The notes under the pieces were generated by a model. The model did not search any database, had not been told where the DNA came from, and was given only the letters and a program-made list of their open reading frames with translations. A stretch of DNA of 64,000 bases from Physcomitrium patens (lineage: Eukaryota > Streptophyta > Bryopsida > Funariales > Funariaceae): assembly GCF_000002425.4 (NCBI RefSeq), contig NC_037259.1, forward strand, positions 1,963,218 through 2,027,217, given 5' to 3'. Positions 1-12,794 of the stretch are shown here, piece by piece. Numbering within the stretch: the stretch's first letter is position 1; each line of letters opens with the position of its first letter. Position numbers and translations under genes: made by a program.

Positions 1-730
1 CTTGCTTTCTTTATTACAACTTTAGAAGTTCTTAGTATTACTTTCATTTTTCCCTTGTTACGTTGGTTTTATTATGTTTTACAATATATATATATATATA
101 TAAATTATTCAAGACATAAATACAAATTAGAGAGATGTATATATCTTTGTATTGACCAAGAGGTTACATGCAATTAAAATGAAGTTTTTATACAATCAAA
201 TATGAGAGTGCAAGCAGTTCTAAAACAAAGGCCCCTAATGCAAATAATATATATGGATTTTTTTTTTGATAAAAAGTGTGTATATATATATATATATAAA
301 ATGATATAAGATTAAAAAAAATTAAATTAAAAGAGAGAACCAAAAATTATTCAAATAAATAATATCAGCATAATAATAAAAATAGAAAATACTATTCATT
401 TAATATATATATATATATATATATAACTTGACATTTTATACTAAAATCACGTATTAGAATAATTGAAGTTGAAGTTTGAAAACACAACATCCAGATGAAA
501 TACACTCTACCATATATATATTTCACAAGACATTTGAAATGAAAGACTTGGATGTGATGTTCGGACACATGCATGAGGTTTGGTGACGAGGACAAGAAGG
601 TTGTGGGTGTTGAGGAGAACCTTTATTCCTATCATTGTCAACAACCAAATTAGGAAGAGTGAGGAGGGCCATAGTGGAAAGGAAAGGAAAGGAAAAAGTA
701 AAACGGAAAGGGAGAGCCCCACAAGCCCCA
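1..730. other. AT-rich intergenic spacer
   Basis: No coding sequence is supported here. The stretch is strongly AT-rich up to about 480 and carries several pure AT dinucleotide runs (about 87-102, 280-298 and 404-424). From about 500 the base composition rises toward the promoter side of the F-box gene. Short open frames on the minus strand lack codon structure or recognisable domains. Confidence 0.7.
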
Positions 731-2800
731 CATGAGTGTGGCCACAAGGGTTAATCACCCTTCCTTTCTTCCGTGGCGAAGGCATAAGACGGACCCAGAT
801 AAAGGCACAAGATCAGTGAAAGCGTGCTTTGCCTTGCCTTGCCATTGCGAGTCTCGTTGCACGGCATCGAATCGCTGCCTAGCGGCATGCCGCATCTCTC
901 TCGCTGTCGATCAATCACCGCCTATTGCTCCTCTCAATCTCGCAATTCGTTGTCCTCTCCGCCTTGCTGCCCAATTCTGCGCCGATGTCTGGGTTTCAGA
1001 AGTTGGGTTTCTGTGGATTGTAGCGTTGGGTGGGTTGGACGAAAGCGTTGCGCTTGCGCTTGGGCTTGTCGATGGGCGAGGGTTAGGTCGATGTGAATTG
1101 CGGCAGGAGCGGTGCTGATTGTGGCACTGAGATGTGTGCCAAGAGAGAGTGAGCGAGATTTATTGGTTCGAGAGTTTTGTTGGCGTCTGAAGAGGTTTAG
1201 GGTATGCGGGGTTGGCACTTGGATCCAATGTGAGGGGAGGGGGGGGGGGGAGTTGTTGGGGGAGAAGCAAGCATGGTGGTGGCCTCTCGATGAGCGGCGT
1301 GCGAGGGAGAGGACGGGGTGGGGGAAGCAGCGGGATAGGGAGGAGGGGGAGGCGGACGGTGATGTGGTGCACGCTATGCAGGAATTGTATCGTCGGAGCA
1401 ATTAGGTCTGTATCTCTCTGCGGCAATTGACATCAACCGCGGTACGAATTTTTCTGCTGCTTTGATTATTGGGTGTTTGTGATTAACGGGTTCTAAATGA
1501 ACTCTGGAATTCATATCGTGGGATCGAACTCGTGGTTAGGATTCAAATTGTGTTATGGAAGCAAGTTTGTCCTCTGTGCTGGTCTTTGCTTTCAGGACTT
1601 GGGTTCATAGAATTTCAGTGCAATCCTTTATCTTATTAGCTGCATGCGGTTCAATTTGAGATGGGTCTTCTGTTGATGATGAAATCGACACGTAACTTTT
1701 TGTCCTTGCCTCTTCTCTGTCTATCAAGAGAAAATTTGTGTTGCTAACTTAAGGTTAGGAATGTCTGCCATTTTGCCATTATGATCTGTTCATGCGCTTT
1801 CACTTTCATTTCGAAATTCGGAATACACTGGAGAATTTCCTCTTCCTTTGTAACGGGAGGAATTTGGTTGCTTCGACCGAGGAATTGCAGGCTAATTTGT
1901 GGTGCATTAAGGAGCGTTTCAAATTGAATCGAGTTCCGAAGTGGATATTGAATCGCCTTTTAGCAAGTTGGGGTTGATGGGGTTGTGTACTTTAAGGATG
2001 CGTGAGGCGGTGCCGTGATTTTCAGTCGCTTATTCGATCCATTAGGATTGCAGAGAACTTACAGCATTGTGCGCTTGTTCTACTTTGCACTGATGAGGAC
2101 AGTTTGAACCTCGAGAGCAAAGTAGTTGGGTAGTTTGGGTGGGTGGTACATGGTGTAAATGATATCAAGACCGAGAGTAGATGTCGAGAACTGGCCATCC
2201 ATGAGCGTTCTGGTCAGCCCTAAGTCTTTCTATGCAGATCGATTATGTCATCGTTTTTATCATTGTTATTTGGGTATGTCAATGGACTTGTTTATGTACT
2301 GAGTGCTTTTAATGATCTCAGTGTGAAGCTTGGCTGTCTGATACGAATGATGATGTGTGGGTCAAATGTAAAAAGCTGTCCGACCTTCTTCCGTATTTCA
2401 TCTTTTGCTGACCAATAGGGCTTTGGCTTTGAATTCTACTATTATATCCAATTATACTCAACCATCGCTTAAGTTTATAATTCAATGAACATTAGTGCAG
2501 GGTCGTGCCACCCCTAGTATTTCTATCATTTTTCTGTACCTACTATTGGGACTTGCCTTTATTGTTTGGATGTCCTCATAACTTGCTCAGGTTGGAGTAG
2601 AATCCTGGCCATAGTGGTTAGAATTTACATTATTTTGTCTACATAAAATTGGTGTGAGAACTGTTCCAGAATGATAGCGTCTATTGTCACAAGTGTATAT
2701 TTCTTCTGAAGCAGAACTACATCGTTGAGAAGAATTTCATTGTGTTCAAATGCTTTTATCCATTCTCAGGCGTTTTCTATTGTTTTGTCCCGAATATGGA
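731..2800 (+). promoter_or_regulatory. 5' leader and promoter side of the F-box/kelch gene
   Basis: A GC-rich island (about 760-1420) precedes the F-box coding sequence and probably holds the transcription start and an untranslated first exon. A plausible donor (AG before GTCTGTATC, about 1405) could splice to an acceptor at 2807-2809, where a pyrimidine-rich stretch ends in GCAG directly before an ATG in strong context. This would be a 5' UTR intron of about 1.4 kb. Open frames in the island (for example 732-1118) are low-complexity and shared between strands, so they are not taken as genes. Inferred from composition and splice motifs only. Confidence 0.45.
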
Positions 2801-4721
2801 ATGATGCAGGCCATGGCAGTGGAAAATGATTGCATTTCGGCCTTATATATTGAAGAAATTGTACAAACCAATGTTGAGAGTTCTCAGAGTGTAACTAGCA
2901 AAGATGCTGAATGTGAAGCAACAAGTCTCATTCCTGGCCTACCCAACGACCTAGCCCTGCAGTGTCTGGCCCGAGTACCACGGAGGCATCACTTGAGTCT
3001 ACGATGTGTGTGTAAAGAATGGCGCAATATGATTGCCAGTGAGTACTACTATTCTCTACGAAAGAGATTGAAGCTGACCGAAGGTTGGATCTATGCTTTC
3101 AGCCGGGATTACTTTGAATGCTTGCACTGGCATGTGTTGGATCCAGTTACTCGGTTGTGGAAGGAGCTTCCTAGCATGCCCGGCGATTGCTTACGCAGGT
3201 AATTTGCAATCCTTGAACGCGATTACTTCGGAGAGTAGAAAGAAATTACTCTCATGGCATAGGTTGCAGGCTGATTCCTAATTTGAGTTTCGAGTTGCTG
3301 GTAGCGTTTGGTACTCATGTGTCTAAGGCCACCACTTCAAACATCTATTCATACTTCTGCCCAGCTTAGGCCATATTTTCCATAGTTCAGAAGTTTGAAT
3401 CGTTTTGCAGTTTCCTCAAATAGTGGTCCAAGCTTCTGAACTACGGCAGATATGCGTAGTCGTGCTCGTTCAAGAATCATTTCCGTGTAGACAGGTGGTC
3501 TGAATTTGCGAACATATGCTTTGTTTCCTTGGATATGTCCTTATTTTCAGCATACTATTCTGAATTTCGAGTGTGTAGAAAAAAACCTGTCGAAGATTGG
3601 TAAGGTATCTTGTCACAGTTCGATTCACCTCATTGTTTCCATCCTTTTAATTCCTTAAACTACGCAATGTTTTAAATCATATGCTCTATCGAAAGTCTAT
3701 GTTGGAGGTTTTCGTTTGGTTTAGTGCAACTGCATGTTTTACTCTAGCCTTCCTCATGCTTGGATATCGTCGTCTAAGATGTCCAGGTGGTTGCAGATAT
3801 GGTGTCACTTGTTCAGTCGTGGAAAGGGAACTCTACGTCATGGGCGGGGGCGGTAAGTTTCACGTTCCTAGCCCCGAAGTCTACAAATACGACCCAGTGA
3901 AAAATGAGTGGACAGAAGCTGCTGCAATGGAGACAGCCCGCTGCTATTTTGTTAGCGGTGCTCTTAATGGCCGTCTCTACGCTGTTGGGGGTATGGGTGT
4001 CACCTCTTCTGCTTTAACGTCTTGGGAAGTTTTCAACCCTGAGACAAACGAATGGTTTTTCCGAGAAGATCCAAACGTTGTGTCTGACTTGGGGGAGTCA
4101 CTTGTAATGGATGGTAAGATCTATGTACGACATGTGAGCGCTTGTCCAGGTTATATGGGTTCATATGCTGCAGTGTTCGATCCTGTTGAGAGTTCGTGGG
4201 CAGCTGTTGATAACGATATGATGAAAAAGTGGTGCGGCCCAACAGCCGTCACCGGAAATGATGTGTATATGCTTGATCAATCTTTCGGTATCAAGCTCAT
4301 GGTGCTGGACAAGGAGTCAGGGGAATGGGGTCGTATCGGACGTTTCTCGCCACATTCCATCAGGTTGCCTTGCAGGTCAGCTGGCACAAGACTCTCCTCG
4401 AATTTGTACATGTTTGTGTAGACGCTATCTTCCTCTCTTAGACTGTGAGAGATTTACATACCATATGTTTAGCGAGCTACAGTACCCAGTGTCTGTGTAT
4501 ACTTATGTAAGATACCTGTCGGTTGGACTTATGGAGTGCTGTTTTGCAGACTCGCCGCAATAGAGAAGAACTTGTACGTCGTCGGCCGGGGTTTGAAGAC
4601 GCTTGTTTTGAACACCGAAAAGACTGGCATTGTTAGTGGTGGAATGTTAGTGGCATCAACAATCAATGGTTTGCCAGATTCTGAAGACGTTGTTTTAAGC
4701 TGCCATGTCATAGAGCTATGA
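2801..4721 (+). CDS. F-box/kelch-repeat protein
   Basis: Three exons: 2801-3198, 3797-4375, 4550-4721. All introns are GT-AG in phase 2, giving 382 residues. The N-terminal F-box (about residues 43-85) contains IPGLPNDLALQCLARVPRR and the typical CVCKEW core. Exons 2 and 3 encode kelch-type blades with repeated YVMGGG, YAVGGMG, EVYKYDPVKNEW and EVFNPETNEW motifs, and the protein ends in a short hydrophobic strand (LSCHVIEL). Plant proteins with this order are substrate adaptors of SCF (SKP1-cullin-F-box) E3 ubiquitin ligases, the kelch propeller binding the target; the target here is unknown. Start: ATG at 2801 is followed in frame by ATG at 2813, which has a better context (GCCATGG) and would be the start if the upstream acceptor at 2809 is used. 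Exon 2 has two tandem in-frame donors 12 nt apart. Family identity is strong; an exact orthologue is not claimed. Confidence 0.85.
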
Positions 4722-5720
4722 TCTAACCTTATTCAGTTTCACGAAGCCCGACAGGGCTTAAAATGGCGACCATGCTAACTGGTCTCAGGATTTACTCATT
4801 TCAGACTTGCTCTCGTAACCTAATTGGAAATCTGACTGATTCGAAATTTGCCATCACTAGTCTTTAAATGGACGCTGTAGGGTTCATGAGCTTGCTGGTG
4901 AATGTTCGACGCAAATACTCTTTTGTAGCACGCAGCGCTTTTTATTTATACATTTGATTCTCCTCTTCTGGCACTTAGCTAAGCTCAAAATAAGCGCTGC
5001 AGCTATGTACAGTTGCGACATTACTCTTTCAGTTTGTTGTAAGCAAAGACTGGAAGTTTAGTAGGGTACTTTCAGTCCTTTTGGGGAAAGCTCACGCTTG
5101 TAAGTTATTCTAAGATTTTTTAACAAGCTGTAGTAACAAGTTGTCAGAGTAGCTGCTCTATTTTTTGATGCCAACTCAATAGGTTCTATCCCTGTTCGCT
5201 TGTTTGTGACCTTCTGAGATATGTTATTGTTTAGCAATAAGAGTGGTCCATATTATTAAATGATGGTTAGACACATAGACGCCATGCATTACCTAGAATG
5301 CTTCATCGCTACAAGATATCCACTTTTTGGTGTTTCATAGCGTACAGGTCGCATCTTTCAAAGCGAAAGACATGTTAAGCAAAAGGTGAAGCCCCCACAA
5401 GTAGCAGTAAGACCACTTTTTTGTTCACTCAGGGTCTCAACAATGAGCAAAATTTAAGCTGCCTATAGTACACTTCATTGCTGGAACCGAGTAGATGTTT
5501 GTAACAGTCCCAATGGATCCATCCAGTTCAATACTCGAAACTACACCTTAAGTACTGTGGACTAATTCAAACTAAGTTGCTAAATCTTAGCAGAAGCTAC
5601 TTCCGCCTGCCACATAAAATGAAAATTCTGTACGGACTGGAGTCTGGTAAAGAAAGAAATGACGAATATCAGGTCATTCGCAGCTTCACAGCACAAAACA
5701 AATATGATGGAACTATCCTC
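4722..5720. other. Convergent 3' UTR interval
   Basis: The space between the stop of the F-box gene (+) and the stop of the coiled-coil gene (-). It probably contains both 3' UTRs and poly(A) sites; no coding sequence was recognised. Confidence 0.5.
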
Positions 5721-7505
5721 CTAGTTCCTCCTCATAGGCACTCCCATTGTCACCATCTGGTCAACTTCTTCATCGTTCATGTCAAAACCATCTGGCCCAT
5801 CAACGCTCAATTCATCTTCATTGAACTCGATCTGGTGATACTGCACGACTTCATGCAAAAACTGATTTTCTCTAGCATAATTTGCATTTTCTTGTTGCAA
5901 ACGCTGTTTTTCCGCGAGCAAAGTTTCAAGTTGAAGTCTCACCTGCAGGGAAGAAGAGAAAAACCACAAGTCCATACAATGATTTAGACCAACTACAAAC
6001 ATTAAGTATGACATAGCTTCAAGGTACAAGAAAAGTCCAGTATCAGCACAGCTATAATAAACAAACGTCTGAAAACTTGCAAAGAGGAATAATGCAGTAG
6101 CTTATGTTGCCACAACCAGAAATAGAAAGTGAAACATACCAGATCATCCTCATCTGGTCTTGTCCCCTTAACCACGCTCTCGCGTAGTCGCCGGTTTTCT
6201 TCTTCAAGTTGTGCACAACGGTCCCTAAGAAACGTCAAATCTCCCCTCACAGTTTTTAACTCCCGTAACAGCATCTTTGCCTTCGATGCCATAGCCATTG
6301 CTACCTGAGGACAAGCGGAAAATATGTTAAGAACATGTCGTTCCTGAGGACTTCCAGGTACGGTTTTACTTAAGACCCTTCGTGTGACATAATAACGACT
6401 TCATGCTCACTTCTGTGCACTGCTAGGTGGAGTAACCTGATTCCTCACTTTATGGACCTTTCATGTGAATGAGAAATACATTTGAGATATCCTAAATCAC
6501 AAAATTGCTCACTAGAAATCAACCAATTAACCAGTTCAACCAAAGACTGATGTACAGCCGATCGATGCAGTTTAACACACTATGCAGGTTGGTTTGATTT
6601 CCTAAGAATCCTAGTCAGGGGCTCAGTAAATCTACTCAAATTAAAGAGACTCAATGGCCCAATAGTCTTGAGGGAATGTAGCGGTGTAGCAACTTATCCT
6701 AAATACCGTAAACGTAAAAATAGAAAGAATGCTTTTAAAAAGGTGAAATATTGCTAGGAAAGGTTACAACATACGTCGCGAGAAGCTTTTAATTGTATAT
6801 CTCCAGGTAGACCTGATTCGTCAGCTTTCCCAGCCCCATCAGATTTCTCGCCTGAAACTCGCAAAGAAACAGAAGGACTGATAGAAGGCGACTTCTTCCA
6901 AAGAGGCACACTTTTTCGCACAGCACTAGTTCGTGTCTCTGGTGTCAGAATTTCAGTGGCTTTTGTTTCCACCATGTTCAATCCCTCCTGTAACATTCAA
7001 ATTTCACAAATCATTTCTAAAAGTTAGTTGAAGATCCAATTAATTATTTGGACGTCTAATGATGAGGACCATTGTCCGTCCAATTTTAACTGATCACCAG
7101 CTAGAACATTTATCAAAATATATAAGCAAATTGCATATCAGTACATTTTACCCACGTACACAAGATATTTACTCTTCCCACTTTCACACCTACCAAACAC
7201 AATTCTAAATTAATAGTTCTAAGTAATGTATTGGCAATTGGATAATAGTTCTACTAAACATAATCCAATTAATAGTTCTAAGTTTGCCAGTTACTTCATA
7301 ATATCAAACAACTTGCGGTAACCAGCTATTTGCGTCGCACCTCGATGGCAGTCCCAAGTGTATCACCTAAAAGACTCAGAGAGGAAGCAATAGCATCCAA
7401 GCCTTTTTGCAATATCGGCCCTTCTGATCCCTTCACCGCACTTCCTCCCACGGCTTGCTTCACATCAGGAGCCTGCACTTTTCCGCCAAACCCTCTCAGC
7501 AACAT
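5721..7505 (-). CDS. Coiled-coil protein of unknown function (C-terminal four exons)
   Basis: Exons in coding order: 7505-7341, 6987-6775, 6304-6140, 5942-5721. All junctions are GT-AG in phase 0, giving 254 residues if translation begins at ATG 7505. The last two exons form a continuous heptad-rich coiled coil (about residues 135-215): [18 protein letters not shown] and [18 protein letters not shown], then [19 protein letters not shown]. An acidic tail follows. The first exons are basic and Ser/Pro-rich ([20 protein letters not shown]). The style matches small plant-specific coiled-coil families without a proven role, and I do not assign a function. A TGA lies in frame 12 nt upstream of ATG 7505. 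If the exon at 9586-9383 belongs to the same protein, the likely alternative acceptor is at 7472 (after GTGCAG), which is also phase 0 and bypasses that ATG. The true N-terminus is therefore unresolved. Confidence 0.7.
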
Positions 7506-9382
7506 ATCACAGGTTCAATAAAATCTTCCAATGTACGATGTACGTATTGGGGTCCAATCACCTAAAATTGAACACCGCACGTTGATCAAGTGTGCTCTGA
7601 CTGACATGAAGAGAGAACAGTTTCGGCTAAGAAGCCACCATGACAAAAGAGATATCTTCTGTTTGGGAGAAGAAAATAGAACTATGCTTTGAAAATTGCA
7701 GGGGAAATGCATTCACACAATAATCATCAACGAAAGAAGGAAGTGAAGACCCTTTGTGTGCTAGCTACCTTGTTCTCGTGACATAGCCCACCATAAAATC
7801 ATATCTAAACATGAAAACTAAAGTGCAGAAACACCACTTGACACTGTCCTGCCGCAATGCATTACCGACAAGCTAACTTAGGTCAGATATTCCAAGCGCA
7901 AGCGTAAGTGTTGTAAGTAAACTATTGGAAAATCGAAGAGATCTAGTACAGAAAAGTCAATAAGAGTGATTTACAGACACTTGAAGAAGAACTGACATAC
8001 AGACGCTGCACATTGACCATCACATGGAGGATTTGCATAAGTGAAAACTGGTCAAGCAAGTAGAGATTGAGATCTGACCAACAGGGAGTAAGAAAGTGGT
8101 ACAAGATAAATCTAGCATCAAAAAGGAACGTCGGCAACTGAAACAGAAACATCAAGTCAATGAAACAAACCAAAGTGGACCCAAACAAGAAAAGTCTATG
8201 GGAATTATATTCAATCGACTCTCACCAACTCCAGAACCGGCACAGACAGGTCGAGTAACAAGGCCTCCATTTTACTACCAAATTGATTTCATGTGCCCCT
8301 ACATTGCACCCCACAAACATACTCTCTGTAGCGATTCCAGAAGAGCCAAAGAAAATCAAGATGAATGAAGAGAGCCTACGAAGCGCAGAGAAAGCAAAAA
8401 TTCTTGTAATAGGAAAAGAAAAACCGCGAACAATTAAGAACCTCAGGATAAACAATACCACCTCACCCCCAAAGGACTGTGTGTATAGCTCGAAAATGTC
8501 ACGCATATGTACAGCGTCCCGACAAAAAAATATTTACACAAAATAACTTTGAGATCCAACCTCACGGTATTTAAGTTCAGAATTGGAATAAACGCCATAA
8601 CCTCATAAGCCATTTAAAGTCAACCTAAGTGATGATAACATTCGAAGGATATAAGGAGACCGACATCTGTTCTCAGTCATATAAGGCTTCGAATTCCAGG
8701 GTAAAATTCAAAAGTATTCACTCCCTTAGAGTGAAGAAATGAAAACCTCGCGCTGTGTGCGGTAAAGAACATGTCGCATTCTAAGACGATTCGTGTGCCA
8801 CGGGAGTTGGCTGATAAGGAAGAAGGATAAAATAATCTCATAAAAGTATTGTACATACACAGCAAATTGTTAGAAATGCCCAGCACAGTACCAAACAGAA
8901 ATCTTGGCACGCCCTTGCTTGTGTTCTAATTTGGTTGTTTCAAGTACAGACCGATTGACTTGGAACTACTTCTTGCTAAGCTCAAAATATAGAATACAGA
9001 ATCTCGGTCCAGGTGTTTAAGAGCACCACACAATCCGAAAGAACATTAAGCATGCTCTTTGAAAGACGACAGCAAGAAAATCTTTCGCATCACAATGCTA
9101 TGTTACAAAACCGTTTACACAAAGTTCGCAGTAAAATCCACAAGGATTTTTTAGTTTCTTTTTAAAAAATCTGAGAGCGTTAGAAGTTTCACTTCTAAAC
9201 CACTCATTTCTCTGGCATTACCGCTGAGTTTCCAGAATCCTTAAATCGTCGGAAGGGGATACAACAGAAGTCAAGTGAAGCCTTCGTAATATTCTTTCAT
9301 AAAATGACCCTCCGCTGCGCCTGCTATAGAGTGCGCTGCAAGGAGGGATGAGATAGAGATATTGACAAGAAAGTACACAAAC

Positions 9383-9586
9383 CTGTTCAACTTTGGAAGG
9401 ACTTTCTACAGCATTCCTAGATCCGTTGACAGTTTGTACAGAAGTGGGAACCCCATCTTCCAGGAACACTGCCCTAGCTCTGTTTGTGAATGTACTCCAG
9501 CTCCAAAATTTCCCATCGCTAGATGGCCTTAAGGGATCCCGAGGACTTTGCGACGAACCTTCTGGTACTGTTGACTCAAAACTCTG
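9383..9586 (-). CDS. Candidate upstream exon of the coiled-coil gene
   Basis: A 204-nt open segment bounded by an acceptor (TCAGCAG) and a donor (CAG before GTTTGTG), both phase 0 on the minus strand. It reads as protein-like sequence (SDGKFWSWSTFTNRARA, then VFLEDGVPTSVQTVNGS). Phase 0 at the donor matches an acceptor at 7472 of the downstream gene, so it may encode the N-terminal part of that protein. No ATG is in frame inside the exon, so at least one more exon upstream would be required. The alternative is a non-coding shadow. The acceptor is a tandem NAGNAG, allowing one Gln more or less. Confidence 0.45.
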
Positions 9587-11542
9587 CTGAGAATATATCA
9601 AAACAAACAAAGAACTAATCAACCTTTTATGACCAAAAGGTTCTCCATCAAGGCCTTACATGTCATGACTTCAGGGGACTGCATTACGATTGACTGCGTT
9701 AACGAGTGTGTTTCCAGAAAGACTACACGTTCACGTGTCCAATATTTGTGATAAATCGCATCATGTTTTCAACAAAGGCACAAGATGAGTACAAACTTCA
9801 GTCTTCTAGACTTCGACGACGACAGAGAATCTTGTTAGATTGAGGCCAGGAACCTTTCGGAATCAACCAGCTTGGGTGCCAGCGAGAAACCCATCGAGAA
9901 CGAGCACAGGCCGTTGCAGATGATAGTACTTGCCTCATACCAGAATACAGCGACAACAAGTATATCACACCCTCTAGTAACAAACATTCTGGCAGATACG
10001 AGACTCTAAACAGAGCAAAATCGTTGAGTCCCTACTGTAAACAAACTATCGGAGAACGAAGAAAGATGGACACGAGTTATCGTGCAGCATGACGTTGATT
10101 GCACCCAAAGCATGATAATCGACTCGATGGCTGGGAGTGATTGCTTCGTGAATCTTCAACTTCGCTGAAGTGATCACAAGCATAGGTAACCGTAACAGAT
10201 TACCGATGCTAAATCACGGAAAAGTAAGTATTTACGAACAAAACTCATTAAAAAAACGAACACCGGAACTTAACGAAGGCCAAAACCAGGAACCCAGGAT
10301 ACAATACGGCTCCTTTCAGAGATAAGTATCAGTACCTATTAGAATATTAAAAATAATAACAAGCACCTACAAACAATTCCATTCCACTTGCAAACTATAA
10401 TGCAATCTGGATCTATCCCTCAGACGATACTAAAATATTCTAGCGTCATTGACATGTGTGGTACTTTCGTGAGAGAACTACACATATCCCCTAATTTTGA
10501 AATAGGCGGGAAGAGAGATTATAATATTGTGCTACTACATTGAAGTTCAACAAGATGACCTGCAAGAATATTATGTAGGGTTGAAAATGAATTAAAAAAA
10601 TGCAAAACAATTCGGCACGTTCACAACACCCTTGTGTAACCTTAAGGGACGTCACTCTCATGGTGTTACCGAGAGAGAGAAAGAGAGAGAAGCTATTTGA
10701 AAACCCACTGCACTGTGAGAAATATCTCAAACATTCGGATTACGACTTGACCTCCTTTTCCGGGCAATGAAACAACTTGCTCACAACCACAGCATCGCTG
10801 CGACGACAATCACCGCGATACGTCCCTCCATCTCTTCGCTCACTGCCAAAGCCAAAATAGCTACCCTCACAATCCACGGAACGTCACTCCATCGCTCCGC
10901 TCGTTAACCATTCCAGCAACCTTAACAGTGCATTCTCAAAATTCAAAATCAGCTTCAACACTAACACGAACATACACGTTAAAGCTCACTAGGTCCGTGG
11001 AAGACGAACTCAACATATCTATCGATTGACGTCCGCTATCCCCCCCAGAGCTCTAATCACCGACAGTCCGCACTAACTTGGTCCAAACAAATCGCGAAAC
11101 CCGTCAGCAACCCCATCCCCAATCCTACTGCTGTTCCGTCACTTCATTCTAGACCCCGCCACTTGTAAAGCTCGTTCAAAGCTGGGGGGAGACTGCATCC
11201 TAGAAGGGAACATTGTCAACATTGTATCTCTCGATTTCTTCCTAAACCCTGAATAAGAAGCTATCTGAAATGACTCTTCGATTTACAAAAGCCACAGAAA
11301 CAATTGGCAGCATTATAAAACAAACAACATTGCATCAAAGCCAGCACACAGATCGTGTAACGACATGAAAGCATCGTCATTGTCATTCCACATTCCACGC
11401 GTCGGAAGTTCCTCTCCACCTCCTCCTTCCCCTCAACCCAATCATACGCCATTAGCCTCTGAAGTTACCAAAAATAATTTACCTCTTTCGAGCCAACCTG
11501 ATTCGATGTTGGCGTGCCTGCCACCTCCATCTCCTTGCACTC

Positions 11543-11581
<39 letters not shown>

Positions 11582-12794
11582 CACTCCCTCGCTCTCTCTC
11601 CCACCCTCCCTCCTCTCTACCTCAAAAGCACTTATCACCTCTGCCAACGAAGTTGACTGCGGGCAGCAGCAACCAACACCAAAACTGGAAAAGCAATGTT
11701 CTCAACCTCGATGCAACAAGTGCAAACCTAGAACTTCACAATGCTTGTGGAGCAAACAGAACGATGGTTGTCAGGTCTTCTTCGTCTTCTTAGAGCAAGC
11801 GTCGAGAACAAGGCCAACACAGTCTGGAGGGGAAAAGGAAATCGACAAACACGTCGAAGACACCACCCCAAATCAGGACCGAACACTCATTACCACAACT
11901 CCAGACTCATCTCTAACTTTGGAAACTGGAGGAGGGCAACGACGTTTGCTACAAGTCTCCCGCTAGCGTAGTAGTAGGGTTGAAGAAGTCTGAGCTTCGT
12001 GAATTCTTGTTCGTTCCTCATCGACTGCCCCCTCACCTCCTAGTTGATGGCCGCCTACAACTAGATACCCGGTTACCAATCGTTGGCTCGAGAGCCTCTG
12101 ATTTCGCATGCTTTGCGTACGACTTTCAAAACGACATCAAAGGGAATGCCGAAATATCGATATTATAAAAACGTGTGTATAAATAGGAAAACGTTAAAGT
12201 AAAAAGCTATAGTGTGATTTGCATGGTTAACATTCACTTTACCTCGTATTTACTGATCAGTTGCATCTTCAAAATTATTCGCACCGACGTTTTTTGAATT
12301 AACACTCTTCACAAACATGACGTAATCTATCATACATTCGTGGAAAATAATTATGGTAATGTTAATAAAAACCTAACTTTGAGTAGTGTTTGACGTGGAA
12401 TATATATATACATATGTAATGTATGTGTGTGTGTGTGTGAAAAAAATCTTATAAATTTGTAATTCAAAATGTTGATTGTGAAGTGAAATGTCAGAACAGT
12501 TGATTGTCAAAAGAATGAGGTTTCACATATATAACGGCAACAGAAGCACGAAAGGAGCATCCCAAGTGAATCAATTTTAACCGTTTTACCATTATTTCAA
12601 ATATAGGATTTAGGGCTAGGCAAAGAAAGAAATTTGATATGAAGACTTGCTATAAGAACTTCTTTCTTTTAAAAAAAAAATAATGGAAAGAGTAGTAAGA
12701 CGGTGAATGACTGAGCAGGGAAATGGGACTATGCAGAAGACTGAGTGGGTAGGCCAGGGAGTGAGACAAGGAGAGAGACAGAGAGCGATATTTT
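9587..12794. other. Long region without a supported coding sequence
   Basis: Probably the 5' UTR, introns and promoter of the minus-strand coiled-coil gene, plus the 3' side of the ALIS gene (also minus). It contains a CT microsatellite at 11546-11578 and CT-rich flanks. Plus-strand open frames across 11365-11971 are produced by this low-complexity sequence and show no domain. From about 12180 to 12600 the sequence becomes AT-rich. Confidence 0.4.
11546..11578. repeat. (CT)n microsatellite
   Basis: Uninterrupted CT dinucleotide tract of about 16 units, followed by imperfect CTC/CCT-rich sequence to about 11625. On the minus strand it is a GA tract, a common element in plant 5' UTRs and core promoters. 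Confidence 0.9.

Noticed and set aside
732..1430. Several open frames on both strands near 1 kb
   Set aside because: They overlap each other in a GC-rich leader and show no domain; read as 5' UTR of the F-box gene.
11365..11971. Three overlapping plus-strand open frames of 76-150 codons
   Set aside because: They are generated by the CT microsatellite and CT-rich sequence (Leu/Ser or Ser/Arg runs), show no domain, and no frame has consistent protein-like composition.
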